NCBI RefSeq assembly: GCF_905120355.1
Contig: NZ_CAJHOB010000007.1
Location: 62,001-126,000 of the forward strand
Source: Azonexus hydrophilus
GTDB taxonomy: Bacteria > Pseudomonadota > Gammaproteobacteria > Burkholderiales > Rhodocyclaceae
Length of the DNA: 64,000 nt
Direction: 5' to 3'
This document shows, in pieces, positions 27,059 to 36,396 of the stretch. Position 1 is the first letter of the stretch; each line of letters starts with the position of its first letter. The position numbers and the translations under genes were made by a program. The notes beneath the pieces were generated by a model. It saw only the letters and a list, made by a program, of their open reading frames with translations, was not told the origin of the DNA and did not search any database.

Positions 27059-28001
27059 CCCGCGCGCGGCGTTGTTGCAACACCGCTGGCTCAACCGCCT
27101 GCAGACCGGGCTGTTGATCCTGACCCTGGTCGGGATCGCAGCCGCCGCAGGAAGCCTGCTGTTCGGGGAAAGCGGCCTGTGGCTCGCGCTGTTTGCAGTT
27201 GCAGGCACGCTGTTGCTGGAACCGGCAGCCGCATCCGTCTTGACCTTGCGCCTGTACCGCGCACGGGCTTTGTACCCGCACGAAGCCCCCGAGATTTGGG
27301 CCCTGTTGCGCGAGCTGTCCGCCCGTGCCGGTTTGCCCGCCACGCCGGTGCCGCACTACGTGCCCAGTGCCGTCGTCAACGCCTTCGCCACCGGCTCGAA
27401 GCAGGAGGCATCGATCGCCCTCACCGATGGCCTGCTGCGCAGCCTGAGCCCACGCGAGCTGGCGGGTGTGCTCGCGCATGAAGTCGCGCACATCGCCAAT
27501 GAGGATCTGCGCGTCATGGGTCTGGCGGATTCCGTCAGTCGCCTCACGAGCCTGCTGGCTATGGTCGGACAGATCGCTATTGTGTTCAGCTTGCCCGCGT
27601 TGCTGGTTGGCGCGGCGGAGGTCTTTTGGCCTAGTCTATTGTTATTGGCCGCATCGCCCCAGCTGGCCCTGCTCGCACAGCTCGGCTTATCTCGCGTGCG
27701 TGAGTTCGACGCTGACCGCCTCGCGGCGGAACTGACTGGCGACCCGCAGGGGCTTGCGTCAGCGCTGGCGAAAATCGAGCGGGTCAGCCGCTCCTGGCGT
27801 GCCTGGCTGTGGCCGGGATGGGGCAATCCCGAGCCCTCCTGGTTGCGCACGCATCCGGCAACGCAAGAGCGCATCTCACGCCTGCTGACGTTGGCGCCCA
27901 GGCCAGCATCAGCGTTGCCGTTTCACGAGATCCATTTCTTGCCGGAATCCGCTGTGACGCCGCGCCCGCCGCGCTGGCGCCCGAGCGGGCTATGGCGCTG
28001 A
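27036..28001 (+). CDS. HtpX-like M48 membrane metalloprotease
   Basis: 321 aa. Two N-terminal hydrophobic segments (about 23-42 and 48-68) precede the M48 domain with the zinc motif HEVAH (H148, E149, H152) and the third ligand in VREFDADRLAAELTG. Another hydrophobic stretch (about 178-210) separates them, as in HtpX. HtpX proteases act with FtsH in quality control of inner-membrane proteins, which fits this operon. The C-terminal helix ends near RISRLLTLAPR. It overlaps psiE by 23 bp and is 24 bp from the DegP-like gene, so it belongs to the same transcript. Confidence 0.9.
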   Translation: MIRHHPNDPRAALLQHRWLNRLQTGLLILTLVGIAAAAGSLLFGESGLWLALFAVAGTLLLEPAAASVLTLRLYRARALYPHEAPEIWALLRELSARAGLPATPVPHYVPSAVVNAFATGSKQEASIALTDGLLRSLSPRELAGVLAHEVAHIANEDLRVMGLADSVSRLTSLLAMVGQIAIVFSLPALLVGAAEVFWPSLLLLAASPQLALLAQLGLSRVREFDADRLAAELTGDPQGLASALAKIERVSRSWRAWLWPGWGNPEPSWLRTHPATQERISRLLTLAPRPASALPFHEIHFLPESAVTPRPPRWRPSGLWR

Positions 28002-28025
28002 TTGCCTTTCAACAGGAGACTTCTC

Positions 28026-29177
28026 ATGGCCTACCCTAACCCGTATCCACGCCCTGCACCGGATCCCTTCATCCGGCGCTGGCTCTTCATCACCGCCTGC
28101 ATTGCTGCGCTCATGCTGCTGTGGCAGTTCCTGCCTGCCATCGAGGCCTGGTTCAGTCCGCGCGAGGCGGCAGAGCGCACCGTGACGGCGCGCGGCGACT
28201 TGGCGGCGGACGAAAAGGCCACCATCGAACTGTTCGAAAAATCGCGCGCCTCGGTGGTCTACATCACCACCGCGCAATTAGTACGCGATGTCTGGACGCG
28301 CAACGTGTTCTCCGTGCCGCGCGGTACAGGCTCGGGCTTCATCTGGGACGACGCCGGCCACGTCGTCACCAACTTCCACGTCATCCAGGGCGCGTCCGAA
28401 GCCACCGTCAAACTGGCCGACGGCCGCGACTACCAGGCCGCACTGGTGGGGACGAGCCCCGCGCACGACATCGCCGTGCTCAAGATCGGCGTCGGTTTCA
28501 AGCGCCCGCCGGCCGTGCCGGTCGGCACCAGCGCCGACCTCAAGGTGGGACAGAAGGTGTTTGCTATCGGCAACCCCTTTGGCCTGGACTGGACGCTCAC
28601 CACCGGCATCGTCTCCGCGCTCGACCGATCGTTACCGGGAGAAGCGGGCGGCCCGGCCATTGATCACTTGGTTCAGACCGACGCCGCCATTAATCCCGGC
28701 AACTCGGGCGGCCCCCTGCTCGATTCGGCAGGGCGGCTTATCGGCATCAACACGGCGATCTACAGTCCCTCTGGCGCCTCGGCCGGGATCGGTTTTGCCG
28801 TGCCGGTGGACACCGTCATGCGGGTAGTGCCGCAACTCATCAAGTCCGGCAAATACATCCGCCCGGCGCTGGGCATTGAGGTGGACGAACAGCTCAATCA
28901 GCGCCTGCTTGCGCTGACGGGAAGCAAGGGCGTGTTCGTGTTGCGTGTCACCCCCGGCTCGGCAGCGCACAAAGCCGGGCTCGCTGGGGTCGAGATTACC
29001 CCACAAGGCATCGTGCCCGGCGACCGCATCGTTCGCATCGACGGCACGGCGATCGACGATGTGGCCAAGCTGCTCGCGCGGCTAGACGACCGGATGGTCG
29101 GCGATGTGGTGGTCCTGTCAGTGGAGCGGGCCGGCAAATCGCGAGAGGTGCAGCTGGAGTTGCAGCCCGGGATTTGA
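28026..29177 (+). CDS. DegP/DegS-like trypsin-type serine protease with one PDZ
   Basis: 383 aa. An N-terminal membrane anchor (about 17-39, RRWLFITACIAALMLLWQFL) is followed by an HtrA protease domain with triad H118 (TNFHVIQ), D148 (HDIAVLK) and S227 (GNSGGPL). One PDZ domain follows (about 285-380, IRPALGIEVDE and PGDRIVRIDGTAIDD). With one PDZ and an anchor it resembles DegS more than DegP, but stress loci usually label this gene degP-like. It acts in the periplasm. CAGGAG lies 7 nt before the ATG. It is the last intact gene of the stress operon. Confidence 0.93.
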   Translation: MAYPNPYPRPAPDPFIRRWLFITACIAALMLLWQFLPAIEAWFSPREAAERTVTARGDLAADEKATIELFEKSRASVVYITTAQLVRDVWTRNVFSVPRGTGSGFIWDDAGHVVTNFHVIQGASEATVKLADGRDYQAALVGTSPAHDIAVLKIGVGFKRPPAVPVGTSADLKVGQKVFAIGNPFGLDWTLTTGIVSALDRSLPGEAGGPAIDHLVQTDAAINPGNSGGPLLDSAGRLIGINTAIYSPSGASAGIGFAVPVDTVMRVVPQLIKSGKYIRPALGIEVDEQLNQRLLALTGSKGVFVLRVTPGSAAHKAGLAGVEITPQGIVPGDRIVRIDGTAIDDVAKLLARLDDRMVGDVVVLSVERAGKSREVQLELQPGI

Positions 29178-29195
29178 TTCAGTTGAATCTCTGGT

Positions 29196-29651
29196 TCATG
29201 CGGCGTTGAGCAGCCAAGCGGCTTCAGCCTCACGCCGTGTGACCAGTCCCGGCAGTACTTTTCCACCGCTATAGACCCATCGCCGCAGTTCCTGCCCAGC
29301 AGAAGACCAGTCCCGCTGGTTAATGCGCCGTCGCAGCGTCGACGTCTGCAACCGCCCCGCGCCAAGGTTGAACGTGAAGTCAACGATGGCCGCGAGCCGC
29401 GCCTCCGGCTCAGTGGCCAGTACCGGGCAGTAGCGCAGCGTCGCCGTCAGTGCCGTCTGCAGATCGCGCGCCAGATAGACCTCGGCTTCTGCCTCCGTGA
29501 TCGGCGGATGCTTGGGGTCGCAGAGATGGCCGTACCCAATCGTCCAGAACCCTGCCGGGCAGATGTAGGGGACGGCAGTGATCTCGATTCCGCGTTTCAC
29601 TGTAAAACAGCGTGCAAAACTTTCCAGATTTCTGGGGTGATCAGCGTCCAA
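29196..29651 (-). pseudogene. Phage-type GH24 lysozyme remnant, 5' end replaced by IS sequence
   Basis: From about 29600 to 29196 the frame encodes a T4/P22-like lysozyme: CPAGFWTIGYGHLCDPKHPP, ITEAEAEVYLARDLQTALTA, VDFTFNLGAGRLQTSTLRRR, RRWVYSGGKVLPGLVTRREA. The first 17 codons (MDADHPRNLESFARCFT) are translated from the end of an IS21-family element that starts at 29601. The usual FEG segment with the catalytic Glu is degenerate or lost (only KRGIEITAVPY precedes). The gene is therefore probably inactive. It suggests that phage DNA once lay beside the stress locus. Confidence 0.75.
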
Positions 29652-29950
29652 AAGTTGCCACCCTGGGTTGTGTAACCTTCCGGCGTTTTTGCCGGGGAAT
29701 CTGGGGTGTTATCCATGGAAGTCATAGCCGAAATCCGGCGCCGTCATTTGGTCAGTGGCGAGAGCATCAGTTCGATTGCGCGAGATCTGAAGCTGTCCCG
29801 CCCGACGGTGCGCAAGCACCTGCGAACCGAGAGCGAAGTGGTCTATCTTCGTACGCATCAGCCGGTGCCGAAGCTGGGGGCTTTCCGGTCTGTACTGGAA
29901 GGTTGGCTGAACACAGAGCGTCAGCTCCCCAAAGCGCAGCGCCGCCCCTG
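29601..29950. mobile_element. IS21-family remnant (second, different element)
   Basis: The terminus TGTAAAACAGCG begins at 29601, where the lysozyme frame is broken, followed by repeated TTCC/CTGGGGTG-type motifs and a start of istA at 29715. The element is cut at about 29945-29950. It points rightward, so the istA 5' ends of both IS21-type elements face the stress locus. Its sequence differs from the element at 13334. Confidence 0.7.
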
Positions 29951-29999
29951 GCCCAATGCCTGGGGCGACCAGATGCGCGTGCTTGCGTCACCCGGGTGA
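29715..29999 (+). pseudogene. Truncated IstA N-terminus
   Basis: The frame starts MEVIAEIRRRHLVSGESISS and keeps the helix-turn-helix (SIARDLKLSRPTVRKHLRTE) and QPVPKLGAFRSVLEGWLN. After about residue 78 (near 29948) similarity to IstA stops and the frame runs into unrelated sequence to a TGA at 29997-29999. The DDE core is absent. Confidence 0.8.
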
Positions 30000-30021
30000 G
30001 CGCGTCGCGCCCAGCACCAGC

Positions 30022-30044
30022 AACCGCCTGCGGGCGGTTTTTTT
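30022..30044 (+). terminator. Strong intrinsic terminator
   Basis: AACCGCC, loop TGCG, GGCGGTT, then seven T (30038-30044). It ends rightward transcription leaving the IS remnant. The 230 bp that follow (30045-30269) contain no gene I recognise. Confidence 0.8.
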
Positions 30045-30269
30045 GTGGCTACTCGGCACTCGGTCGCCACCGCTACAGGAGTTGCCAACCACAACCGACC
30101 GCCTCTAAACCCGCGTCAGCAAAGGAAGTAGCCTCGAGAACGCTCGCGTGACCACCAGAGAAAACGGAGAACAGAGAGGCGTCAGCGGGGGCGAAAACGC
30201 CGACTTCGCAGGCGTGGCGCTCGCGAGGCCAGGCCCGAAAACCGCGCCAACACTGGGGGAACGGGCAAA

Positions 30270-30300
30270 AAAATCCCAACCGGATAATGGTTGGGATTTT
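30270..30300. terminator. Bidirectional intrinsic terminator downstream of tRNA-Met
   Basis: AAAATCCCAACC (30270-30281) and GGTTGGGATTTT (30289-30300) form a 12-bp stem with a 7-nt loop, T-rich on both strands. It lies 7 nt after the 3' end of the leftward tRNA gene and insulates it from the accessory region. Confidence 0.85.
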
Positions 30301-30306
30301 GGGTAT

Positions 30307-30383
30307 TGGTGGTGATGGGCAGAATCGAACTGCCGACCTATGGGTTATGAATCCATCGCTCTAACCGTCTGAGCTACATCACC
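30307..30383 (-). tRNA. tRNA-Met (CAT anticodon)
   Basis: 77 nt on the minus strand, with CCA encoded. The acceptor stem GGTGATG/CATCACC with discriminator A is followed by the D arm (GCTC/GAGC), the anticodon loop TTCATAA (anticodon CAT), and the T arm GGCAG-TTCGATT-CTGCC. The D arm and the Watson-Crick-paired first base pair fit an elongator rather than an initiator tRNA. One A-C mismatch closes the anticodon stem. Tilde-type modification could in principle make it tRNA-Ile2, but I read it as tRNA-Met. Confidence 0.93.
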
Positions 30384-30522
30384 ACGTTTGAGGGCGCGAA
30401 TTATAGGGGCGGGCGAGTGGGTGGTCAACCGGGTTATAATTCGCCCCCTCAATTTCGCAACTTTCTGCGGCGCCGCGTCGACTCGTGGCGCATTTTTTTC
30501 CAGCATTTTCAAGAAATCACTC

Positions 30523-31872
30523 ATGGCGAAAAAATTATTCATCCGTACCTTCGGGTGCCAGATGAACGAGTACGACTCCGAGAAGATGATCGATGTTCTC
30601 CATGCCAGCGAGGACATCGTCAGAACAGACAATCCGGAAGAAGCCGACATCATTTTGTTCAACACCTGCTCAGTGCGCGAGAAGGCGCAGGAAAAGGTGT
30701 TTCATGACTTGGGGCGGGTACGCCCTTTGAAGGAAAAAAATCCCAACCTGGTCATTGGTGTGGGCGGCTGTGTGGCCAGCCAGGAGGGCGAGGCCATCGT
30801 GCGCCGGGCGCCGTATGTGGATGTGGTGTTCGGGCCGCAAACCCTGCACCGCCTGCCGCAGTTGATTGCTGAACGCAAAAGCAAGGGCAAGGCGGCGGTG
30901 GATGTGTCGTTCCCGGAGATCGAGAAATTCGACGCCCTGCCCCCGGCCGAGATCAAGGGGGCGACAGCCTTCGTGTCGATCATGGAAGGCTGCTCCAAGT
31001 TCTGCACCTACTGCATCGTGCCCTACACGCGCGGCCAGGAAATTTCGCGGCCATTCGCCGACGTGCTGACTGAAGTCGCCGATCTGGCCACGCACGGTGT
31101 CAAGGAAGTCACGCTGCTCGGGCAGAACGTCAATGCCTATCGTGGCGACATGGACGACAGCGAAGAAAAAGCCGACCTGGCACTGCTGATCGAATACATC
31201 GCCGAGATTCCCGGCATCGAGCGCATCCGCTACACCACTTCGCACCCCTGCGAGATGAATCAGCGCCTGATCGATGTCTACCGCACCGTCCCCAAACTGG
31301 TATCGCACCTGCATCTGCCGGTGCAGGCGGGTTCGGATCGTGTGCTGGCAGCGATGAAGCGCGGCTACACGGCGCTGGAATACAAGTCGGTGGTGCGCAA
31401 ATTGCGCGCAGCGCGGCCGGACATCGCCTTGTCGACCGATTTCATCGTCGGTTTCCCCGGCGAGACCGACGCCGATTTCGAAAAGACCATGAAGCTGATC
31501 GACGAAGTCGGCTTCGATGCGTCCTTCAGTTTCATCTACAGCCCGCGCCCGGGCACTCCGGCGCTCGATCTGGTCGATGACACACCGGCAGAAGTGAAAT
31601 CGGCGCGGCTGATGCGACTGCAGAAACGCATCGACGAGCTGGCACAGGAGGTCAGCCAGGCCATGGTCGGCACAGTGCAGCGGGTACTGGTGGAAGGCCC
31701 GTCGAAGAAGGATGCCAACGAGCTGGCCGGGCGCACCGACAACAATCGCATCGTCAACTTCGCCGGCGGGTCTGCCAACAGCGCGCGCCTGATCAACCAG
31801 TTCGTCGATGTGCGCATCCTGCAGTCCCTGTCGCACAGCCTGCGCGGCGAAATCGTGACGCGGGAAATCTGA
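30523..31872 (+). CDS. miaB: tRNA-2-methylthio-N6-dimethylallyladenosine synthase
   Basis: 449 aa. This radical SAM methylthiotransferase adds the 2-methylthio group to i6A37 of tRNAs reading U-initial codons. The UPF0004 domain ([41 protein letters not shown]) supplies three Cys for the auxiliary cluster. The SAM cluster motif is [13 protein letters not shown], and the C-terminal TRAM domain ends near VTREI. ATG 30523 fits the family start. It opens the conserved miaB-phoH-ybeY-corC-lnt run on the plus strand. Confidence 0.97.
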   Translation: MAKKLFIRTFGCQMNEYDSEKMIDVLHASEDIVRTDNPEEADIILFNTCSVREKAQEKVFHDLGRVRPLKEKNPNLVIGVGGCVASQEGEAIVRRAPYVDVVFGPQTLHRLPQLIAERKSKGKAAVDVSFPEIEKFDALPPAEIKGATAFVSIMEGCSKFCTYCIVPYTRGQEISRPFADVLTEVADLATHGVKEVTLLGQNVNAYRGDMDDSEEKADLALLIEYIAEIPGIERIRYTTSHPCEMNQRLIDVYRTVPKLVSHLHLPVQAGSDRVLAAMKRGYTALEYKSVVRKLRAARPDIALSTDFIVGFPGETDADFEKTMKLIDEVGFDASFSFIYSPRPGTPALDLVDDTPAEVKSARLMRLQKRIDELAQEVSQAMVGTVQRVLVEGPSKKDANELAGRTDNNRIVNFAGGSANSARLINQFVDVRILQSLSHSLRGEIVTREI

Positions 31873-31873
31873 G

Positions 31874-32881
31874 ATGGGCGCACAGGTGAACGACACGACC
31901 ACAGGCCAGCGCCGCAATGCCGCACGCCCCATCGAAATCGCCCTGACGCCGCTGGACAACGCTCAGCTCGCCAATCTGTGCGGGCCACTGGACGAGAACA
32001 TCCGGCAGATCGAAACCGGCCTCGATGTCAGCATCCGCCGGCGCAACGAGCGCTTTGCCATCAATGGCGGCAATGCCCAGCTGACCGCCGATGCCCTGCG
32101 TCACTTCTACGCACTGGCGCGCCAGCCTCTGTCGGTCGATGAAATCCAGCTCGGCCTGATCGAACTCACCAACGCACCGATCCGGCGCCTCAGCCGCGCC
32201 GCCGAGAGTCCGGTAGACGGGCCGCAGCTGATCACGCGCAAGAACGAACTGCACGGACGCACGCCGCGCCAGGTTGAATACCTCAAGCACATCCAGGCAC
32301 ACGACATCACCTTCGGCATCGGTCCGGCCGGCACCGGCAAGACCTATCTGGCGGTCGCGAGCGCGGTGGATGCCTTCGAACGCGACCTAGTCGAGCGCAT
32401 CATCCTCACCCGGCCGGCAGTGGAAGCCGGCGAACGACTCGGCTTTCTGCCCGGCGACCTGACGCAGAAGATCGACCCCTACCTGCGCCCGCTGTACGAC
32501 GCCCTGTACGACCTGATGGGGGCCGAGCGGGTGGCCAAGCTGTATGAAAAGCGCGCCATTGAGATCGCGCCGCTCGCCTTCATGCGCGGGCGCACGCTCA
32601 ACCACGCTTTCGTCATTCTCGACGAAGCACAGAACACCACGCCGGAACAGATGAAGATGTTCCTCACCCGGATCGGTATCGGTGCCAGGGCGGTGGTGAC
32701 CGGCGACATCACCCAGATCGATCTACCCAAGGGGCAGAAAAGCGGCCTCAAGGAAGCGCTCGATATACTGCACGATGTGCGCGGTATTGCCTTCACCCAC
32801 TTTCGCAAGGAAGATGTCGTGCGTCACCCACTGGTCGCCCGCATCGTCGAAGCTTATGAAAACCACCAGCACACGTCTTGA
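31874..32881 (+). CDS. phoH: PhoH-like ATPase (YbeZ)
   Basis: 335 aa. A PhoH-type P-loop ATPase/helicase domain follows an N-terminal region of about 120 residues ([20 protein letters not shown]). Walker A is [13 protein letters not shown] and Walker [11 protein letters not shown], followed by [14 protein letters not shown]. YbeZ partners YbeY in ribosome and RNA quality control. The ATG comes 1 nt after the miaB stop, and its 3' end overlaps ybeY by 26 bp, so the three are co-translated. Confidence 0.95.
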   Translation: MGAQVNDTTTGQRRNAARPIEIALTPLDNAQLANLCGPLDENIRQIETGLDVSIRRRNERFAINGGNAQLTADALRHFYALARQPLSVDEIQLGLIELTNAPIRRLSRAAESPVDGPQLITRKNELHGRTPRQVEYLKHIQAHDITFGIGPAGTGKTYLAVASAVDAFERDLVERIILTRPAVEAGERLGFLPGDLTQKIDPYLRPLYDALYDLMGAERVAKLYEKRAIEIAPLAFMRGRTLNHAFVILDEAQNTTPEQMKMFLTRIGIGARAVVTGDITQIDLPKGQKSGLKEALDILHDVRGIAFTHFRKEDVVRHPLVARIVEAYENHQHTS

Positions 32882-33299
32882 TCTTTCCGTGCAGTACGTC
32901 TGCCCGCGCGCCGGCCTGCCCGTGCGCGCCGATTTCCTGCGCTGGGCGCGCGCCGCACTCGATGGCGGTGGCAGCATCACCATCCGCCTGGTGGAGAACG
33001 AGGAAGGCCAGGCCCTGAACCGCGATTACCGGGGCAAGGATTACGCCACCAATGTCCTCTCCTTCCCCTACGAGTACGAACCGCGCACTGTCGGCGATCT
33101 CGTCCTCTGCCCGGAAGTCGTCGCCCGCGAAGCCGCCGAACAAGGCAAGACGCTTGCCGCCCACTACGCGCACCTCACCGTGCATGGCATCCTCCACCTG
33201 CAAGGCTGGGACCACGAGGAAGACGAGCATGCCGAAGCCATGGAAAACGAGGAACGGCGCATCCTGGCGGCGCTCGGCATCGCCGACCCCTACGCCTGA
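32856..33299 (+). CDS. ybeY: Endoribonuclease YbeY (rRNA maturation factor)
   Basis: 147 aa. A zinc-dependent single-strand endoribonuclease involved in 16S rRNA 3' maturation and 70S quality control. The metal motif [17 protein letters not shown] (H-X3-H-X5-H) is intact, as is [19 protein letters not shown] chose ATG 32856 ([15 protein letters not shown]) inside the phoH 3' end; a start at 32775 would add an unconserved tail. Confidence 0.96.
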   Translation: MKTTSTRLDLSVQYVCPRAGLPVRADFLRWARAALDGGGSITIRLVENEEGQALNRDYRGKDYATNVLSFPYEYEPRTVGDLVLCPEVVAREAAEQGKTLAAHYAHLTVHGILHLQGWDHEEDEHAEAMENEERRILAALGIADPYA

Positions 33300-33341
33300 T
33301 CAACCCGCCGCAAGAAAGGATAAAACCTGACGCCTGCAGCC

Positions 33342-34175
33342 ATGGATAAACCTTCTTTCATCGAACGCCTTTCTTCACTCCTCCTGCGCGCACCGGAAGA
33401 CCGGGCGCAGCTGCTGCAGATCCTGCAGACAGCCCACGAAAAGAACCTGCTCGACGCCGATGCCCTGGGCATCATCCAGGGCGCACTGGCCGCATCGGAA
33501 ACGCCGGTCACCGAGGTGATGATTCCACGCTCGCAAACCGATGTCATCGACGCCAGCGCACCTTTCGACATCATCCGCAAAACGGTCATCATCTCCGGCC
33601 ACTCGCGTTTTCCGGTCATCGAAGGCGATCGTGACAACGTGCTCGGCATCCTGCTGGCCAAGGACCTGCTGCGCCAACCCGCGCCGGAAGATTTCAACCT
33701 GCGCCAGTGGCTGCGCCCGGCCGTGTTCATTCCCGAATCGAAGCGCCTGGATGTGCTGCTGCGTGAATTCCGCGTCTCGCGCAACCATATGGCGATCGTG
33801 GTTAACGAATACGGCGGCATGGCCGGGCTGGTCACCATCGAAGACGTCCTTGAGCAGATCGTCGGCAACATCGAAGACGAATACGATCTCGACCAGAGCC
33901 ACGACAACATCCGCCGCGATGCCGGCGGGCGCTTTGTGGTCAAGGCCAGCACCAGCATCGAAGATTTCAACACCGCCTTCTGCTGCGATTTTCCTGCTGA
34001 CGAATTCGACACCATCGGCGGCTTCCTGCTCGGCGAACTGGGCTATGTCGCCAAAAGAAACGAAATCATCTCCCTCGCCGGCATCCGTTTCCAGGTCCTG
34101 CGCGCCGATAGCCGCCGCCTGTACACCCTGCTGGTTGATCTGCTGCCTCCTACCGAAGAGCAAGCAGACGACTGA
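33342..34175 (+). CDS. corC: CorC/HlyC-family CBS-domain protein (YbeX)
   Basis: 277 aa. Two CBS domains (about 65-190: VTEVMIPRSQTDVIDASAPF, SRFPVIEGDRDNVLGILLAK, MAIVVNEYGGMAGLVTIEDV) precede a CorC_HlyC domain (about 200-277, DTIGGFLLGELGYVAKRNEI). It was linked to Co2+/Mg2+ efflux through CorA and more recently to ribosome homeostasis with YbeY. Its place between ybeY and lnt is conserved in proteobacteria. Confidence 0.95.
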   Translation: MDKPSFIERLSSLLLRAPEDRAQLLQILQTAHEKNLLDADALGIIQGALAASETPVTEVMIPRSQTDVIDASAPFDIIRKTVIISGHSRFPVIEGDRDNVLGILLAKDLLRQPAPEDFNLRQWLRPAVFIPESKRLDVLLREFRVSRNHMAIVVNEYGGMAGLVTIEDVLEQIVGNIEDEYDLDQSHDNIRRDAGGRFVVKASTSIEDFNTAFCCDFPADEFDTIGGFLLGELGYVAKRNEIISLAGIRFQVLRADSRRLYTLLVDLLPPTEEQADD

Positions 34176-34197
34176 CGTCTGACTTCTTTATTGCGCC

Positions 34198-35694
34198 ATG
34201 CCGCTATCCGCACTGCGTCACTTGCCACCGACCTGGCTGCTCGCGCCCGTACTGGGGGCGGCCGCGGTACTCTGCTTCGCGCCCTTCTCGCTATTCTGGG
34301 CGGCACCACTCGCCTGGCTGGGCCTTTTCCTGCTGTTCGAGCGCAGTCACAACCCCCGCCAGGCTGCGGTAACAGGCGGGCTGTTTGGCCTGGGTTTCTT
34401 TCTCGCCGGGGTGTCCTGGGTCTTCGTCAGTCTCTCGGTGTTTGGGGGCATGCCGGCCTGGCTGGCCGCCCCGGCCACTTTCCTGTTCTGCGCCGTACTC
34501 GCCCTCTACCCGGGGCTCAGTGGTTTCCTCTACCGCCGCTGGCGCCCGCCAGCCTTCTGGCAGCGCAGCCTCTTCTTTGCCGCCTGCATCGCCGGCGCCG
34601 ACTGGTTGCGGGCCTGGCTATTCACGGGCTTTCCCTGGCTGGCCCTGGGTTACAGCCAGACACCACCGAGCCCGCTGGCGGGTTTTGCTCCGGTTCTTGG
34701 CGTCTTCGGCCTGTCCTTCCTGCTCGCCTGGCTGGCCGCTACCCTGGCCCGCCCCCGTCTTGGCCTGCCGCTCGCCGCCCTCCTCGCCCTGAGCGGTTTC
34801 GGCTTGCAGCAGATCCACTGGAGCGAGGCACACGGGCCGGCATTACGCGTGGCGCTGGTCCAGGGCAACATCCCGCAGGAAATGAAATTCGACCGCACCG
34901 CCTTTGTGCAAACGCTGCAACTGTATCGCGAGCTGATCGCCAGTCACCCGGCCGATCTGACCATTCTGCCGGAAACTGCCCTGCCCACCTTTGTCGATTA
35001 CCTGCCGAGAGAGTATCTCGACGAACTTGCCTCACTCGCCCGCCAGCAGGGCGGCAACATCCTGTTCGGCACCCTCACCGGCGACCCGGACGGCGCCTAC
35101 TTCAACAGCGCCGTCAGCCTGGGCGCGGCACCGGCGCAGGTGTACAGCAAACAGCATCTGGTGCCGTTTGGCGAATTCATCCCGCCGGGATTTGCCTGGT
35201 TCATGGCCCACGCCCACATTCCCATGTCGAGTTTTTCCGCCGGCGCCGGCGGCGGTGAAACGCTCACCTTCGGCAGCGACGCTGCGCGCTATCAAGTGGC
35301 GGTCAATATCTGCTACGAAGACGCCTTCGGCGAAGAGATCATCCGCGCCCTGCCCGCTGCCGGCTTGCTTGCCAATCTCTCCAACACTGCCTGGTTCGGC
35401 GATTCGCTCGCACAACCGCAACACCTGCAGATCGCCCGTCTGCGCGCGCTGGAAACCGGCCGCCCGATGCTGCGCGCCACCAACACCGGCATGACTGCCC
35501 TGATCGACGCCCAAGGCCAGATCCAGGCCCAACTTCCTCCCTTCACCCGTGGCGTACTGCAGGTTGAAGTCAGGCCCCACCGGGGAGCGACCCCCTATAG
35601 CCGCAGCGGCAACTGGGGCGCACTGGCGCTGATGCTGCTGGCTGTGGTGCTGAGCAGAATCAAGTCAAGCCGCTCAGGCGCGGCGCTTCACTGA
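34198..35694 (+). CDS. lnt: Apolipoprotein N-acyltransferase
   Basis: 498 aa. This inner-membrane enzyme adds the third acyl chain to lipoproteins. The first 200 residues carry about six TM helices. The periplasmic nitrilase-like domain has the catalytic Glu (LTILPETALPTF), Lys (YSKQHLVPFGEFIPPG) and Cys (VNICYEDAFGEE). A last TM helix closes the protein (ALALMLLAVVL). The 3' end overlaps the convergent lytic transglycosylase by 21 bp. Confidence 0.96.
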   Translation: MPLSALRHLPPTWLLAPVLGAAAVLCFAPFSLFWAAPLAWLGLFLLFERSHNPRQAAVTGGLFGLGFFLAGVSWVFVSLSVFGGMPAWLAAPATFLFCAVLALYPGLSGFLYRRWRPPAFWQRSLFFAACIAGADWLRAWLFTGFPWLALGYSQTPPSPLAGFAPVLGVFGLSFLLAWLAATLARPRLGLPLAALLALSGFGLQQIHWSEAHGPALRVALVQGNIPQEMKFDRTAFVQTLQLYRELIASHPADLTILPETALPTFVDYLPREYLDELASLARQQGGNILFGTLTGDPDGAYFNSAVSLGAAPAQVYSKQHLVPFGEFIPPGFAWFMAHAHIPMSSFSAGAGGGETLTFGSDAARYQVAVNICYEDAFGEEIIRALPAAGLLANLSNTAWFGDSLAQPQHLQIARLRALETGRPMLRATNTGMTALIDAQGQIQAQLPPFTRGVLQVEVRPHRGATPYSRSGNWGALALMLLAVVLSRIKSSRSGAALH

Positions 35695-36396
35695 CTGCAA
35701 AGCTGCTTCCAGACGTCGGCGTTCGGTCATGACCTTGCTGGCGTAGCGTTGTTCCGGATCGTTCAGGGCACCGCCGAACTGCTGCAACCCGGGCACCAGG
35801 CCGCCGTTGCGGGCAATCGATTCGCGCAGGATGCGGGCGCCGATCTGGACATTGATGATGGGGTCGAAGAACGGCAGCGAGCCGGCATCTTCCGGCAACT
35901 TGTCGCTGTGAAAGCGCGGCATCACCTGCATCAACCCCTGAGCGCCGACCACACTTTGCGAAAAAGGATTGAATCCGGATTCAACACCAATCACCGCAAT
36001 GATCAGCAAGGGGTCCAGACCAAGCTCCTGGCCGCTTTCCTGTGCCGCCAGAAAGATCGGCTCCAGCACTTCGTTCGATACCCGGTAGCGGCGGGCCACT
36101 GAATCGAGCGCCAGCTGCATGCTGGGCAACAAGCGCCTGTCCCCGGTCAGGGACATCGTGGACGACGGGCTGTCCGGGGTGTTTTCCGCGTCATCCACGC
36201 TCGCATTGACTGCGGCCGGAAACATCGCCCGTACCCCATCGATGAAGCCTGAATGCCCTTGATAGGTCCCGGCCAGACCAAGAACGAAAATGGCGCCGGC
36301 CAGCATCAGCCCTTTGCGCACGGCATGCGACAGAAATTCAAGTGCGCGCAGAACTGCGGGCGAAGCCAAACGTGAAACCGCTTGAGAAGCAAACAT
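35674..36396 (-). CDS. SLT-domain lytic transglycosylase
   Basis: 240 aa from ATG 36396, 5 nt after a strong AAAGGAGG; upstream ATG 36417 lacks such a site. An N-terminal hydrophobic segment (about 35-52, GLMLAGAIFVLGLAGTY) anchors or exports it. The C-terminal SLT domain (about 110-225) has the catalytic Glu in AVIGVESGFNPFSQSVVGAQ and the following GLMQVMPRF. It cleaves peptidoglycan to anhydromuropeptides in the periplasm. It reads toward lnt with a 21-bp tail overlap and probably uses the promoter at 36570-36597. Confidence 0.9.
   Translation of the reverse strand: MFASQAVSRLASPAVLRALEFLSHAVRKGLMLAGAIFVLGLAGTYQGHSGFIDGVRAMFPAAVNASVDDAENTPDSPSSTMSLTGDRRLLPSMQLALDSVARRYRVSNEVLEPIFLAAQESGQELGLDPLLIIAVIGVESGFNPFSQSVVGAQGLMQVMPRFHSDKLPEDAGSLPFFDPIINVQIGARILRESIARNGGLVPGLQQFGGALNDPEQRYASKVMTERRRLEAALQSVKRRA

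Noticed and set aside
30045-30269. Possible small gene between the IS remnant and tRNA-Met
   Set aside because: Only short frames without ribosome sites; the region is bounded by two terminators and shows no protein-like signal.
11467-31872. rimO and miaB as recombining repeats that flank the island
   Set aside because: They are paralogs, but too divergent at DNA level by eye and in opposite orientation; their placement on both sides of the stress locus looks coincidental.
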